NCBI GenBank assembly: GCA_003024785.1 | Contig: PUQB01000166.1 | Span: 209,071-273,070 of the forward strand | From: Selaginella tamariscina | Taxonomy: Eukaryota; Streptophyta; Lycopodiopsida; Selaginellales; Selaginellaceae | Length of the DNA: 64,000 nucleotides | Direction: 5' to 3' | Shown: piece by piece, positions 1-11,334 of the stretch | Layout of the letters: the number at the start of each line of letters is the position of its first letter | Position numbering within the stretch: the first letter of the stretch is position 1 | Position numbers and translations under genes: made by a program | The notes under the pieces: model-generated | What the model was told of the DNA's origin: nothing | What the model saw: the letters and a program-made list of their open reading frames with translations, nothing else | Databases searched by the model: none

Positions 1-743
1 ATTTATCTCTTGCACACACGTGTATACATATACATATAAATGTGTGTGTGTATTTGTATACTATTTTATTTATTTATCTCTCACACACACAAACACATGT
101 GACTGTATCTATATAATTTATTATTTATTTATCATGCACACACTTGTATATACATATACATATATGTGTGTGTGTCTATATACTATATTTTATTTATCCA
201 TCTCTCGCACACACACGCACACTCCTGCATATACATAAACATATATGTGTGTGTATTTGTAGAATTTAATTTATTTATCTACACGCACACTCTTATATAT
301 ACATATACAAATATATATGTGTGTTTATCTGTATAATATAATATATATATCTTGCACACACACCATATACATATATATTTGTGTGTGTATGTATACTATT
401 GTATAATTTAATTTATTTATGTATCTCTCGCACAGACACACACACACACACAAACATATATATACATATATATATGTGTGTGTGTGTATGTGTGTATTTG
501 TATAATATAATTTATTTATTTATTTTCTTACACACACAAATTGTATATGTATGTACCTATGTATTTGTATATATATATATAATTACTTTATTTCTCTCTT
601 GAATGTATATGTATGTGTGTATTTGTATATATGTAATTTCTCTATCTCTCTCTCACACACACAATTCTATGTATATATACATGTTTATATGTATTTTATA
701 AATTTTTATATTTCTTTATTTATTACACACACATGCTTGAAAT
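1..743. repeat. Compound CA/TG/AT minisatellite array
   Basis: Diverged tandem units of about 70-115 bp, each built as a short AT-rich palindromic core (tatatacatatacatatata), a TG run, an AT-rich spacer resembling atttaatttatttatctctc, and a CA run. At least seven units are visible. The short reading frames here encode only low-complexity peptides and are not genes. The same unit continues at 883-1060 and reappears at 3377-3713. Confidence 0.85.
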
Positions 744-882
744 GGTGGCGGGATTAATCCCGCCACCTTTCTAGGAGGCCTAGAAGGAGTGGCCGAATTA
801 ATTCGGCCACCTTTTTGGTAGCAGGATTAATCCGCCACTCCTTGTAAGCCTCCTAGAAAAGTGGCGGGATTAATCCTGCCAC
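744..882. repeat. Nested palindrome cluster (four palindromes in 139 bp)
   Basis: P1 (744-767) is a perfect 24-bp palindrome, arm GGTGGCGGGATT. P2 (789-810) is a perfect 22-bp palindrome, arm GTGGCCGAATT. P3 (about 818-842) and P4 (861-882) are imperfect versions of P1. Spacers also pair: ctttctaggaggc after P1 is the reverse complement of gcctcctagaaag before P4, so the whole segment can fold into one long stem with side hairpins. Partial copies lie at 3714-3740 and 28679-28750. The layout suggests a fold-back or MITE-like element; no coding capacity is visible. Confidence 0.8.
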
Positions 883-1060
883 ATTCATATATATACATAT
901 ACAAATATATATGTGTTTATCTGTATATATAATATATTATCTATCTCTTCACACACACTCTCATGTATATACATATACATATATATATGTGTGTGTATAT
1001 ATACTATATGTATAATTTAATTTATTTATGTATCTCTCGCACAGACACACACATGTATAT
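883..1060. repeat. Continuation of the compound CA/TG/AT minisatellite
   Basis: Same grammar as the array at 1-743. The part at 963-1045 closely matches 3385-3455, so similar DNA flanks the gypsy fragment on both sides. The simplest reading is that the retroelement sits inside a pre-existing microsatellite block. Confidence 0.75.
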
Positions 1061-1682
1061 CTTACATGCTACCATCCACGTTTTGACTTTGCTCCTCATG
1101 CTTCTCCTTCTTCGCTCTTGCAGTACAGGATCGTTTCTAACATCTTCGTCATGTACATGAGGATCTCCGGGTTCATCTTCAGCAGGCACAGGAATGGTAC
1201 AAGCGTCATGCTGATGCTCATCGTCAATCGGCACCTACATACAAGATTGGTGATCTCGTGTGGCTTCTTCGTCGGCATATTTGCACCAACAGGCTTTCTT
1301 CTAAGTTGGATTAGGCCCTTACAGGATTGCGACTAAGGTCAATCCTGTAGCTTTCTGACTTAAGTTACCATCTATGGTGAAACTTCATCTTATGTTTCAC
1401 ACCTCTTTGTTGGAGCCATATCATCCTTCTTCTCTTCTAGTTGTGCTTCTTCTCCTCCCCCTCTTGTGTCATTGACGGTGAACCTGAGTACGAAGTTACA
1501 GCCATCCTTGATTCTCGTCTTCATCGCTGCCAACTTTAATGCTTGGTGGATTGGAAAGGTTATTTGCCTACCGATCGCACTTGAGAACCTGCATCTAACT
1601 TACTCCATGCTTTTCCAAAGTTGCTACTTTCCATCGGCGTTATCCTGCTAAACCAGGTCCCAAGACTCGTAGAACTCGTCCT
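1061..1682 (+). pseudogene. Ty3/gypsy chromovirus integrase tail with chromodomain, 5'-truncated
   Basis: Conceptual translation with frame changes recovers the end of a gypsy integrase: a YHPRFDF-like start, then LRVHLQQAQEWYKRHADAHR and YKIGDLVWLL, typical of the post-core region ahead of a chromodomain. A chromodomain follows, recognisable from DGEPEYEVTAILDS, CLVDWKGYLPTDRTWEPASN and a proline/arginine-rich tail. At least three frameshifts and in-frame stops break the frame. Gag, protease, reverse transcriptase and the integrase core are absent, so only the 3' end of the element is left. The chromodomain places it in the chromovirus group common in plants and fungi. It cannot encode a working protein as shown. 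Confidence 0.8.
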
Positions 1683-1694
1683 TAGGAGAGGAGG
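1683..1694 (+). other. Polypurine tract of the gypsy element
   Basis: A purine run (aggagaggagg) directly precedes a TGTTG sequence, the usual arrangement of the plus-strand primer site next to the 3' LTR. It lies just after the chromodomain tail, as expected. Confidence 0.7.
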
Positions 1695-2404
1695 TGTTGT
1701 TGTTAGAGTAGTATTTAGGCATCATAGAATTTTAAGTTTACACGTGTTTCATTAGGAAAGTATAACGGGGAAAATCAAAAACAATATATATGGTGAAAAA
1801 TACGAGAGTTAGAGAAGAACATAGAACGTACATGATTCAGGTATTATCGGAATACGGCAGTGCTAGAGGGAACAGGAATATGGCAGTGCCAGAGGGAACC
1901 GGAATACGGCAGTTCCAGATTTTAGCGTATTACGTTAAGGGAGCAGTTATCATAACGACATTAAGGAAGTTACGCAACCAACTGGATAAGATTCAAAGGA
2001 AGTTACGATAACTGAATGTACTGGACTAGAAGTGTGGGTATAATAGATGAAGTTAGGGGTAAGAAAGCATCCCGGTGTATATTGAATATTGTACTATGTT
2101 TTGACAATATATACTCTCCTCTTACTCTCACTCTTTAGTATCTTACTTTTTTACTTCTTTCTACTGCATTTGGGATCTGCAGTACTACTTACTATATCTA
2201 TTCTCTTTCTACTATCTTTGGTATCTTACTTGATTCTTTGATGTCTATTGCGTCGAGATCTACAATATTACATGCGATATCTTTACTCTTCTTACTTTCT
2301 CTATGGTATTTTTCTTGATTCTTTGATTCTACTCTCATTTCTACTGCATCGAGATTGCAGTACTACTTGCTATATCTTTTCTCTTCTCACTCCCGTTGAC
2401 CATT

Positions 2405-2745
2405 TGAGGATTGGTTTCTAGTCTGTGAGTCTGTTACCCTTATTACGGGTATGTCTGTGAGTCTGTTACCCTTATTACGGGTTTGTTTGTCTCTCTATCA
2501 CCCTTATTATGGGTTTGTCTGTGAGTCTGTTACCCTTATTACGGTTTGTTTGTTAGTCTATCACCCTTATTACGGGTTTGTCTGTCACCCTTATTACGGA
2601 TTTGTCTATCACTCTTATTACGGATTTGTCTGTGAGTTTGTCACCCTTATTACAGGTCTGTTTGTGAGTCTGTCACCCTTATTACGGGTCTGTTATATGT
2701 TATACCCTTATTACGGGTATGTGTTAGTGCTATACCCATATTACA
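2405..2745 (+). repeat. Minisatellite with CCCTTATTACGGGT core
   Basis: About eleven copies of cccttattacgggt separated by variable TTTGTCTGTGAGTCTGT-like spacers, period roughly 22-36 bp. The array lies inside the LTR. Spacer and repeat lengths vary and units are diverged, so this is not a CRISPR array. Confidence 0.85.
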
Positions 2746-2959
2746 TGTTATCTTAATCTTTTCCTTTTATTTCTATTGTGATGGGATTTGCAGTTTTACC
2801 TACTACATACCTTGCCATCCTTACCTTTCCCGACCTTCTAAAGTCTGATCTATACTTTCATATTCCGATAGACTCTTAATACGGGTTTGTCGGTGGCAAC
2901 CACTGCTATGTTTTACTATAGAATTTTCTTGGTTGAACAGCTGTCACGACCTGATACAG

Positions 2960-3105
2960 GATGCAGAATACATAATACCTATAGAATATTCCTACAGGAT
3001 ATGCCTATAGGATATACCTACATGATATACCTACAGGATATTCCTATAGGATATTTATAGGACATGCCTATAGGATATACTACAGGATATGCCTAGAGGA
3101 TAAGA
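2960..3105 (+). repeat. Short-period minisatellite (cctayaggatat)
   Basis: About eleven diverged copies of a 12-13 bp unit (cctacaggatat / cctataggatat) in the LTR upstream of its TATA box. Possibly a U3 enhancer-type repeat, but that role is inference only. Confidence 0.8.
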
Positions 3106-3166
3106 GTCACTATTTTTAGCTCATGACCAGATTATACTCATGACTAGATTAGCTTAGAGTTGTGAG

Positions 3167-3174
3167 TATAAAAA
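3167..3174 (+). promoter_or_regulatory. TATA box of the LTR promoter
   Basis: TATAAAAA in a GC-containing context (gagtataaaaactccg), about 200 bp before the LTR 3' end, as expected for the U3/R junction of a plant LTR. Confidence 0.5.
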
Positions 3175-3376
3175 CTCCGACTTAATTGTTGTACAATCAG
3201 TTATTATCAGCACCAGTCTTTTTACGATTAATCTTGTCTTGTCTTGCTCCTTGCCTCATGCTCTTTCTTGTTCCTGGTTCCTAGTTCCTGTCCTGCTCCT
3301 TGTCCTGCTCTTTGTCATGCTTCTGAGTCAAGCTTCCTTGTTTGCTCACTTCTTTGTTCTGGATCGTGGCTTGACA

Positions 3377-3471
3377 ACTCCTATATATACATATCCATAT
3401 ATATGTGTGTGTATGTATACTATCTGTATAATTTAATTTATTTATCTCTCGCACAAACACACACACACATG

Positions 3472-3513
<42 letters not shown>

Positions 3514-3740
3514 CTATATAATATATTATTTATTTATTTCTTACACACACACACAAACTGTATGTGTATGTACCTGTGTATTTGTATATATATATATATA
3601 TAATTCTTTATCTCTATCTCTCACACACACACAATTTTATGTATATATACATGTTTATATATTTTTATAAGTTTTTTATATTTCTTTATTTGTCACATAA
3701 CACATGCTTGAAGTGGTGGCGGATTAATCCCGCCACCCCA
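3377..3740. repeat. Second copy of the compound minisatellite, ending in a palindrome copy
   Basis: 3395-3713 aligns well with 500-743, including the stretch leading to tgcttgaa(a/g)tggtggcgg. It ends in one imperfect copy of the GTGGCGG(G)ATTAATCCCGCCAC palindrome at about 3714-3740. A 3.0-kb direct duplication of the microsatellite-plus-palindrome junction therefore surrounds the gypsy fragment. Confidence 0.8.
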
Positions 3741-5540
3741 ATGATGCTGATTTCAGATGTATTGATACGGTTGTTCACTTGGTTATTAGGAATACGCAAA
3801 TAATTTCAAACTTTCAAATTACTGGTCAGGCATTTGTTTTCACTCCAACGGGCCTGAACCACCATCTAATACACTGATAACTGAGGGACATATTCGACAA
3901 TGTATGTTATCTAAACATTACAATCAAGCTGCATGGAGCATTGTCAAATTGATCAGGGTCCTCACAATGATGCATGAGTTTTTTACTACTGCACTAGGGA
4001 TCCGTTTTGGAGTGTTACCTTCGGGATACATGTGTGTTTGCCATTGAAAAGGATAAGACCATGGTTGAGGACTTGGAACAAGTAGATAAAGAGGTTCTTA
4101 ACTTACTACCCTAACAAACCCATACAGGAATTTTTAGGAAAATTCCCTCCCGAGAAGTGCAATACTCTGAAGAGGAATTTGGTTCAATGTTGGAGTCTGA
4201 GAACGATCTTGAACCATATATTATACTAGAAGTTATCTCGAGTACATAACATTCGCTTACTCTATTGACCATGGAAACATCAATAAAGAAACGGAAAATG
4301 TTGAACGATCTTCCAAGCAGTTAAGACATTCTTCATCTCACTCAAAAGGTAACAGCAAAGAAGCATTGATAATGTGTTGATAGAGTGACAAATAATTATA
4401 AATGAGTTAACATAAGGCATTTTTATATATTTCGTTTATATTTGTACAGAAAATAAATTATCAAAGATTAAAAAAGCTTTTAGTTCAAACACGAGTCACA
4501 CATTAACAAGGTAAATAATATACCTTGGTAATTATAAGACCAGTTAACTATCATTTTACAGATGTAATAAAACAGTTGAGAACATGGATTTTCAAAAGTG
4601 GCATGAGGTAAGAGAGGTGTGGCAAAAATTTCTTGTGCCACATGTTAGATTGACAGAGTTCATACAGGAAATGGATAATAATGCAACACAAAATATCATT
4701 ACTATGGGACCACTTCAATTTTTGCATCACCATTTCTATTACCTTCAGTTCCTAAATCACTTTTTTCAACGTCTGTAATATATAAATCTTGTAAGGATGA
4801 TGTACAAGTAAATAATAAAAGGATCAGTAATAATATAGCATCAAAAGATAAATGTGAAAGGGACCAAACAAGTGAGTTGTAAAGCATTCAAGAGGCAACA
4901 TTGCCCTTGTTACCCATGGTCATATTGTGTGTTGAATGTTAATGGTTTTTATTTAATTGACAAACAAAGAAAAAGAAATCAAACATGGTGATTTCATTTG
5001 TTTCATGGTAAATTTCAATATAATATTATTTTTCGTCTGGGTTGGACCGTCTCTTTCAAAAGCTTAAGGAGATGGGTGCACTTGTGGAAATTTGGTCATG
5101 CATGCATTTCACAACTTGACACCACTACTGAATTTGCTTAACAAACATTGTAGTGTTGTAGAAGAGAGATTGGATTTTTGACCAGTGAATATGTTATAAA
5201 CCTCTCGAATTCTACGATGTAAGAAAAGAAAGTAAGTCATACTTCTTCAAGAATGAAAGATTAATTAGCTTCATTGGGAGATCAATCAGTTAAGGATAAT
5301 GAAGAATGCACATATCTTAGTGGTAAACGACTTTCTTCAAAAGGCTATGCTTAATCAAAACATTGCTTATATCCATCCAATCACTTTCTACCCATATTCT
5401 AATATTAATACCATGGATGAGTTTGGATATGTGCCTCAGAAAGAAAATATTGAAAACTTTTGTGAGCAATATATAAAACATACCCTAACGCTTTTATTTC
5501 TATGATTTTGAATTTTATAAATTAAAGGAGAACAATCGGA
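3741..5540. other. No recognisable gene; coding-like but broken sequence
   Basis: Base composition at 3840-4350 is less AT-biased than downstream, and short open stretches occur on both strands (for example at 4584-4778 and 5299-5505). None contains a motif I recognise and all are short and interrupted. Probably decayed transposon or gene remnants. Confidence 0.4.
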
Positions 5541-6631
5541 CGTTTTACAAATTATTATTAAGGAACGTCATTTTTTAGATAAGCCTTTATGCACTCTCTT
5601 CTTATCACAGCTTATGTATTAACAATGATGGCAACTCCTAATTGCATTCGTGAGAGTGTTAGGTAGTGGCAACAACATAAAAATATTGACCAAAATGATT
5701 TGATTAATCCGAAAAGTAATGACTTAAATAAAATTAATTATGTTTGAAAGTTTTTTTAATTATTGTAAAATATTTTTATATGCAGAATAATACGAATAAT
5801 TTAAGATATTTTAGGAATATTCCTTACTAAGTAAGGTTAATGAAGAATTAATTTGTTAATTAATTAATATTAAAACTTAATTATATATTAATTAAATAAT
5901 TAATCAATAGTTAAAACTTAAGTATTAATTAGCAATTTATTTTATATTCCCATTTTTATGTATCATGCCCATTTTATGCATACCATGTAAATATTTATTA
6001 AAAAAAGTACAAAGTGGTAATTAGGGAAAAAAGAATGTGTAACCACATCACAATTTAAGCCATATTTCATGTGTGTGAATTAAAATCACCTTCAAAAAAT
6101 TACACCTCAATATACTTAATAATTTAAAATATAAATTAAATTTTAACATTACCACTTTAATTTTTTAATTATCATAAATTTAAAGTTTGAAAAAGTAATT
6201 AAAAAAATAAAATTTATTTGAAGAACTTCATATGATATTTTTAATAATGTTGAATCGCTCTCCTTATTTTGAATTTAACCACATATTCTTTATTTGTGTA
6301 AATGAATGAATATATATATATATATATTTATACACACACCACACACATATATAATAATAATAAATGCAAAATAAAACTTAATTAAAATGTATATTTATTT
6401 TATAAACACTGAAATGACAAATGAATAAGCAATATTAGTAAATGCCATACATTTTTAGCTATATATTATAATATGCAGGTTTAATTAATTTTATTTTGAA
6501 GTTCAATCACATGAATTTTTAAATTTTATCTTTTTCTTAAAGTAATATACATAATTGAAGTGCATTAAGTCTTCTAAGGGTAATGGACAAGCTCAAATTT
6601 GATTAAGCCATTTTACCTAGAGGATATTCCT

Positions 6632-6680
6632 TCGGTTAACGACTAATCCACTCGGTCATGACACCGTATAATCTGGACTC
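6632..6680 (-). other. tRNA-like (SINE-type) fragment
   Basis: On the minus strand ggtgtcatgaccgagtgg followed by attagtcg resembles a tRNA D-arm / RNA polymerase III A box of the Ser/Leu type. No convincing B box or complete cloverleaf follows, so it is best read as a decayed tRNA-derived SINE piece. Confidence 0.3.
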
Positions 6681-6796
6681 ACTAAGCTAAATTAACGAAC
6701 TTACAATTGACAAGTGTATGAAAAAGAATATTTAGGATACACACGATTGATAGTTTGTGTATGTATTATTAATTTAAGTGTCTTTAAAACCCTATG

Positions 6797-6828
<32 letters not shown>

Positions 6829-8341
6829 ATAATATAATTAAAAGCATTTGAAATACTCAATATGAACTTCACGTATTAAAAAATGTAACAAAAGTTAGAA
6901 ATGGCTTTAAATAACACTTTGTATAAACATGAAGTATCATGTTTTAAATAATCAATAATGAAGTTTTTAAGTATCATGAAGTATATGTTTTGAATTATCA
7001 CATCAAATAAAAAATAAAGTTCTTATGTGCATAACCACATTTGTGTTAAATGTAATAAGTTAGTGATCACATAGCAAATATGTTTATAAATCTTATAAGT
7101 TATTATATATGTGATACTTAAACATATGTAGAAGAACTATAAATATATACATTATTAACACACACACACATATACACAAATGAGTAAAGAAAGGATTTGT
7201 ACCATTTTAGACGATTGAGAAGGTTTTAGAATGTATGAAAATCAAAGTGTACTAAAATACATATTTATATATTGTATCCTTGTATAGTTGCCATTTGTAT
7301 TATCTATATCTTTCATTTAATAAATACAATTGTTATATAAAACAGCAAAAAACCAATATATAGTTTTAATAAATGACAAACTTGATTATGCCTCATGTTT
7401 CACACTCTTATTATAAGTATAATTATGTATTGTTGTATATACTAATGAATTAAAATATTAAGGTATTATTTGAGAAATGAATATGTAAATAATCACAATA
7501 TAAGAGGGAGATGTGTGTATATATTTTAATGTATTTAAACGCACACATACACATATATATTTTTATATTAGGATTGTGAAAGCATGGTGTGTTAGATACA
7601 TGCTCCAGGAAGATATACATATACGTCAAAAAAGCATATTGTTAACCGAGGGAATATTCTAGAGAAAGAATGTGAATTTATATCAGCGTGACAAAATATT
7701 TTAACCCCATGAACTTAAATATATATAAAAAATTAAAATCATGTGACTTAACTTCAAAATAATTTATTTAAAATATATATATTTAATATAAATAAGTTAT
7801 TTTAAACTTATGGCATTTACTAGTATTGCTTCTTTCATTTCAGTTTTTTATAAATTAAATAGATGTTTTTAATCAATTTCATTTCGATTTGTTTTTAATG
7901 AAATTTATATATTTAATTCATTTTATTCTATTTTTTCTAATTTTCAGCAAAAATAAAATAATAACAAGAATACGTCATTAATTTTTAATAAAGGATTAAA
8001 CATTATTGCAAATATCATATCAAGTTTTTAAAATAAATTTTTTCTTGATTTAATTTTAAAAAAATTTAGTATATTCTACAACCTTACCTCTTCATGTTGT
8101 AAAGATTTTATAGGGTATGTAAATTTTAAATTTTAGTAATTAAACTATTCATTCATATATGTATAATTTGTTTCAAAATAAAAATGAATATGATTTCTTG
8201 TAATTATTAATATTATCTTATTATTTATATTATATTATATATATATTATATATATATATAACTTGTGCTTCATCGGAAATGTCATTGTGCTGAGTTTAAA
8301 TGTGTTAATAAATGGCCAAAACTAAAAAACTGGTGACATCT

Positions 8342-8396
8342 GGGGATTAGAACCTAAATCCAACATCTTAAACCACTCGGCCAAGCTGTCATTTAC
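8342..8396 (-). other. tRNA-like fragment with A and B boxes
   Basis: The minus strand reads gacagcttggccgagtgg, then ggttctaatcc about 28 nt from the start of the A box. These resemble the A box (TGGCNNAGTGG) and B box (GGTTCNANTCC) of a Leu/Ser tRNA, but the spacing is too short for a full tRNA, and the anticodon arm appears to be missing. Likely a tRNA-derived SINE head or a deleted tRNA copy. Confidence 0.4.
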
Positions 8397-8659
8397 AACA
8401 CTATTATATATCTTTGTATGTACACATGCATTTTATATAGTTATGTGTGTGTATCTAGATGTATTAAGTTTTATGGTTGATATATCGGTATCATTCTTAT
8501 ATATAATATATGATTACTTAATAAGTTTGTAAATAAATGACTGTATATATATCTTATAAAGCCATGTATTTTTGTTAAAATCCCTAAGAATATATTTAAA
8601 ACTAATGTGAAAAAACTTAAGGAATGTTTTTATCCTCAATTTTCCCTTACGTATATGTA

Positions 8660-8741
8660 TATTTATAGATATGTATATGCATGTACATATATTTAGTACA
8701 CCTACTAAATATATGTACATGCATATACATATTTATAAATA
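8660..8741. repeat. Near-perfect 35-bp-arm hairpin
   Basis: Arms 8664-8698 and 8703-8737 are reverse complements with a single mismatch around a cacc loop; a few more bases pair outside. The arms contain tatgcatgtacatatat. Nothing coding overlaps it. Confidence 0.8.
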
Positions 8742-9261
8742 AGTGTAAAACATGTTTACCCACACCATATGCCAGTATTTCTAGAGTTTATTTTACATGA
8801 GAACAAAAGTAATATTTTTAAAAGAATCAAAATCAATAGTTAAGAATGAATCTTTAATTTAATTTAAATAAATTAAATTGATATATTAATAGATCAGGAC
8901 GAAGAAAATATAACCACAAACATACACTTGTAGTAACTAGTTAAAAACATATATAAGTATTAATGTGTATATATATAAAAGTTACAGATAATGCTTTCCT
9001 AATAACCTTCCACAAACACACATATATAACTGGCACCTTGTCACCTCATCCTATAAACTAAATAAATATGTGAGTGGGTCAGGAATAAATTAAAATTTTC
9101 TTTCCGTATTTAATACACCTATCTGTATATATCTCTCTATATCTCTCTCACATTCTTGTATGCACAAGTTCATGAATCTTTTATAGATATAAATGCATCT
9201 ATGGTTTGTATGCGTATACAATGGTAAATAGATTATATGTAACAGTTTTGTGATTGCAAAC

Positions 9262-9290
9262 AACAGCTAGTGGTTCAATCCCACGGCTGT
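9262..9290 (+). other. tRNA 3'-half-like fragment
   Basis: agtggttcaatcccacggctgtca looks like a T-arm (stem GTGG/CCAC, loop TTCAATC) followed by an acceptor strand GGCTGTCA. The acceptor strand could pair with the GACAGC that starts the minus-strand fragment at 8396, so both may derive from the same tRNA-like family. No complete tRNA can be drawn at this locus. Confidence 0.35.
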
Positions 9291-11125
9291 CATTCTAAAT
9301 ATTGTATTCATAAATTTAAGATGGTACTTGTATAGAACAACTATTAACGAGTATATACTAAAATATGCTGGCATTTGCATTCACTTATAAGTGTAATTAC
9401 TATTGTTTAAAATATAAAGTATTTATTTATAGAATTTAACTTGAACATGGAGTTGTTAATTACCCTCATTTAACATACACATCCATGATATACATACATG
9501 TAATAAGTGGTCCAAGCACTAATAAAGAAGATAACACATAACAAGTTCAATAAATAATAATAATAATAAATATAAGTAGTAATAGTACATATTGAGTATG
9601 TATATATTTGATTCTGCTTCATGATGTTTATACTTATATTATAAATATAAATTTGAATATGTATATTATTATATAATTAATTAATTGCATTTAACACAAA
9701 TATTTTTATGCAGATTGTTTAATATGATCATTTGAAAACGTGGTACTTCATGTTTATTATTGGTATACTATTCATATGAAGAATATAAAAACATTTATTG
9801 CAGTGTTGTTATGTATAGTTTAAAAACATAAAAAACTTCATTGTTTGATAATTTAAAACACAATGCATATCATATACGACATAATGTGTACACGTATAGA
9901 CACACATAAGTACTTACGACACTAACCGTAGTGAAAAAACGCTACGGATTAATAATTAAAGTAGATTAATAATAAAATAAATTAGTAATTAAACATTTCC
10001 ATAATATTTTTCGATTATGGCTCGGTTGACTGCATATAAGTACTTACGACTCTGTGACAACTTTTCACACACACAAAGAGATGCACACACGTGTGTGTGA
10101 AGGTACCTGCAGCTCTTGTATATATGCGTTCATTGTCAACATGAGGTGAGAGAGATAAGAGTCTCTCTCTCTCTTCTGTATGTTCTCTATCTCTGATGAT
10201 ACGTCCCATTGGTATATCACATACAAACACAGACCCTGTGTGTGTGTGGGCTGTGTGAATGTGTGTGCATTAAGTCCAATTTCTATTTAAATATACATAT
10301 GTACGGGTCATTGTATTGTATATGTGCAAGTTCATGTATGGTAAATTAGCTTTGACTATTTTGGAAAATGTGTAATATATGACATTATGTTTTGTATCAT
10401 GAAGCCATTGTATATGTCTATTTTGACTTGTTTATGCACATATAATAATATTGTAAAGTTATACATATCTCTCACAAACAGAATAATAATAAGCTTTTTT
10501 TTTTTTATTATATATCTATCCTTTCATCTAGAAGTGTTAACTAGAAACCGTGTTTTATGTGTACCAATATTCTCGGTACAAATACACCGAATCGTACAAG
10601 AATCACAACAGAGTATTTATTTATATTCAATTTATAATATACAGGTAAAATTTATACACACTACATACCAAACCGGTGCGGGTTCTGGAAAACTCATAAA
10701 GAATACTTATTAATGTTTATATAAGTATTATTTAATATGTTATGCATCACGTATATAAGCTGATTCTAATCTAGGTTACACATCATTCAGATATTAGTCT
10801 TGCACAATTGTAAACTTTCATTTCTCCAGATGTTTAAATAAATGTGAGATACACTATATATATATATATCTACTAAAAACATGTGAGGGCTAGTTGGGAT
10901 GATGATCTAAACCAAATTCATCGATATACTAGTTTTAAAAATGTTTCAATCCTGTGTAAGAAACATACTTACGCATTTATGTTTGTAAGCTTGAAAATAT
11001 ATAATGTTAATATATATTTACTTTAACCATTAATTATTACAAAGAATATGCACAGCATGTTAACTGCGTGGACCAGCCATCGGTTCACGTGCACTCTTGC
11101 GTGAGCGTGCGCGTGAGCTGTTCCG

Positions 11126-11133
11126 TATATAAA
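11126..11133 (+). promoter_or_regulatory. TATA box upstream of the F-box/LRR gene
   Basis: TATATAAA in ttccgtatataaacatgg, about 200 bp upstream of the chosen start codon at 11335 and preceded by an unusually GC-rich stretch (cgtgcgcgtgagctg) for this region. Confidence 0.5.
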
Positions 11134-11238
11134 CATGGCAACCACTTAGGTCAATTCCATATTTCAGGGTTTTCTAATTCACTCAGTGTGAGAAATTCAG
11201 CGCATTTTTTTGTTCTGTATATATACACACAAACAAGG

Positions 11239-11299
11239 GAAATTAGGCTATACAGTGTTGCAACTGAGGAAATTAGGCTATACAGTGTTGCAACTGAGA
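11239..11299 (+). repeat. Exact 30-bp tandem duplication in the 5' leader
   Basis: The unit gaaattaggctatacagtgt plus tgcaactgag occurs twice back to back in the presumed 5' untranslated region of the F-box/LRR gene. Identity is essentially complete, indicating a recent slippage event. Confidence 0.8.
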
Positions 11300-11334
11300 T
11301 TTAGAGTACATCTCCATCTTCATAGTCACTTGAA

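Larger units (their letters stand above)
1695..3376 (+). mobile_element. Long terminal repeat of the gypsy element (about 1.68 kb)
   Basis: Begins TGTTGTTGTTAG right after the polypurine tract and ends about ...GGCTTGACA, giving TGT...ACA termini. It has a promoter-like TATAAAAA at 3167-3174 near its 3' part and two minisatellites in its upstream part. The right boundary is set where the flanking microsatellite resumes (3377). Only one LTR is in the window, so pairwise age and target duplication cannot be read. The short reading frames inside it are ignored. Confidence 0.65.
5541..11050. other. Long AT-rich intergenic region
   Basis: Extremely AT-rich DNA with AT dinucleotide runs (6310-6330, 6795-6835, 8230-8260), short CA runs and no reading frame with coding character. 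Embedded items are a long hairpin near 8700 and tRNA-like fragments near 6650, 8370 and 9280. A possible small exon-like island lies around 10100-10145, followed by a GTGAGAG donor-like sequence. Confidence 0.7.

Noticed and set aside
20..757. Reading frames of 65-73 residues rich in HTHTHT, CVCVCV or YIYIYI
   Set aside because: They are translations of CA/TG/AT repeats and occur in all frames; the same holds for frames around 3244-3670, 23270-24330, 44640-44800 and 50216-51841.
2405..2745. CRISPR-like alternation of repeats and spacers
   Set aside because: Units are short and diverged, spacers are themselves repeated, the period varies, and the array lies in a plant-type LTR.
8342..8396. 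Functional tRNA-Leu/Ser gene
   Set aside because: The A and B boxes are too close and no anticodon arm can be drawn.
10387..10713. 108-residue reading frame as a gene
   Set aside because: AT-rich, no motif, no splice or promoter context; chance open frame is more likely.
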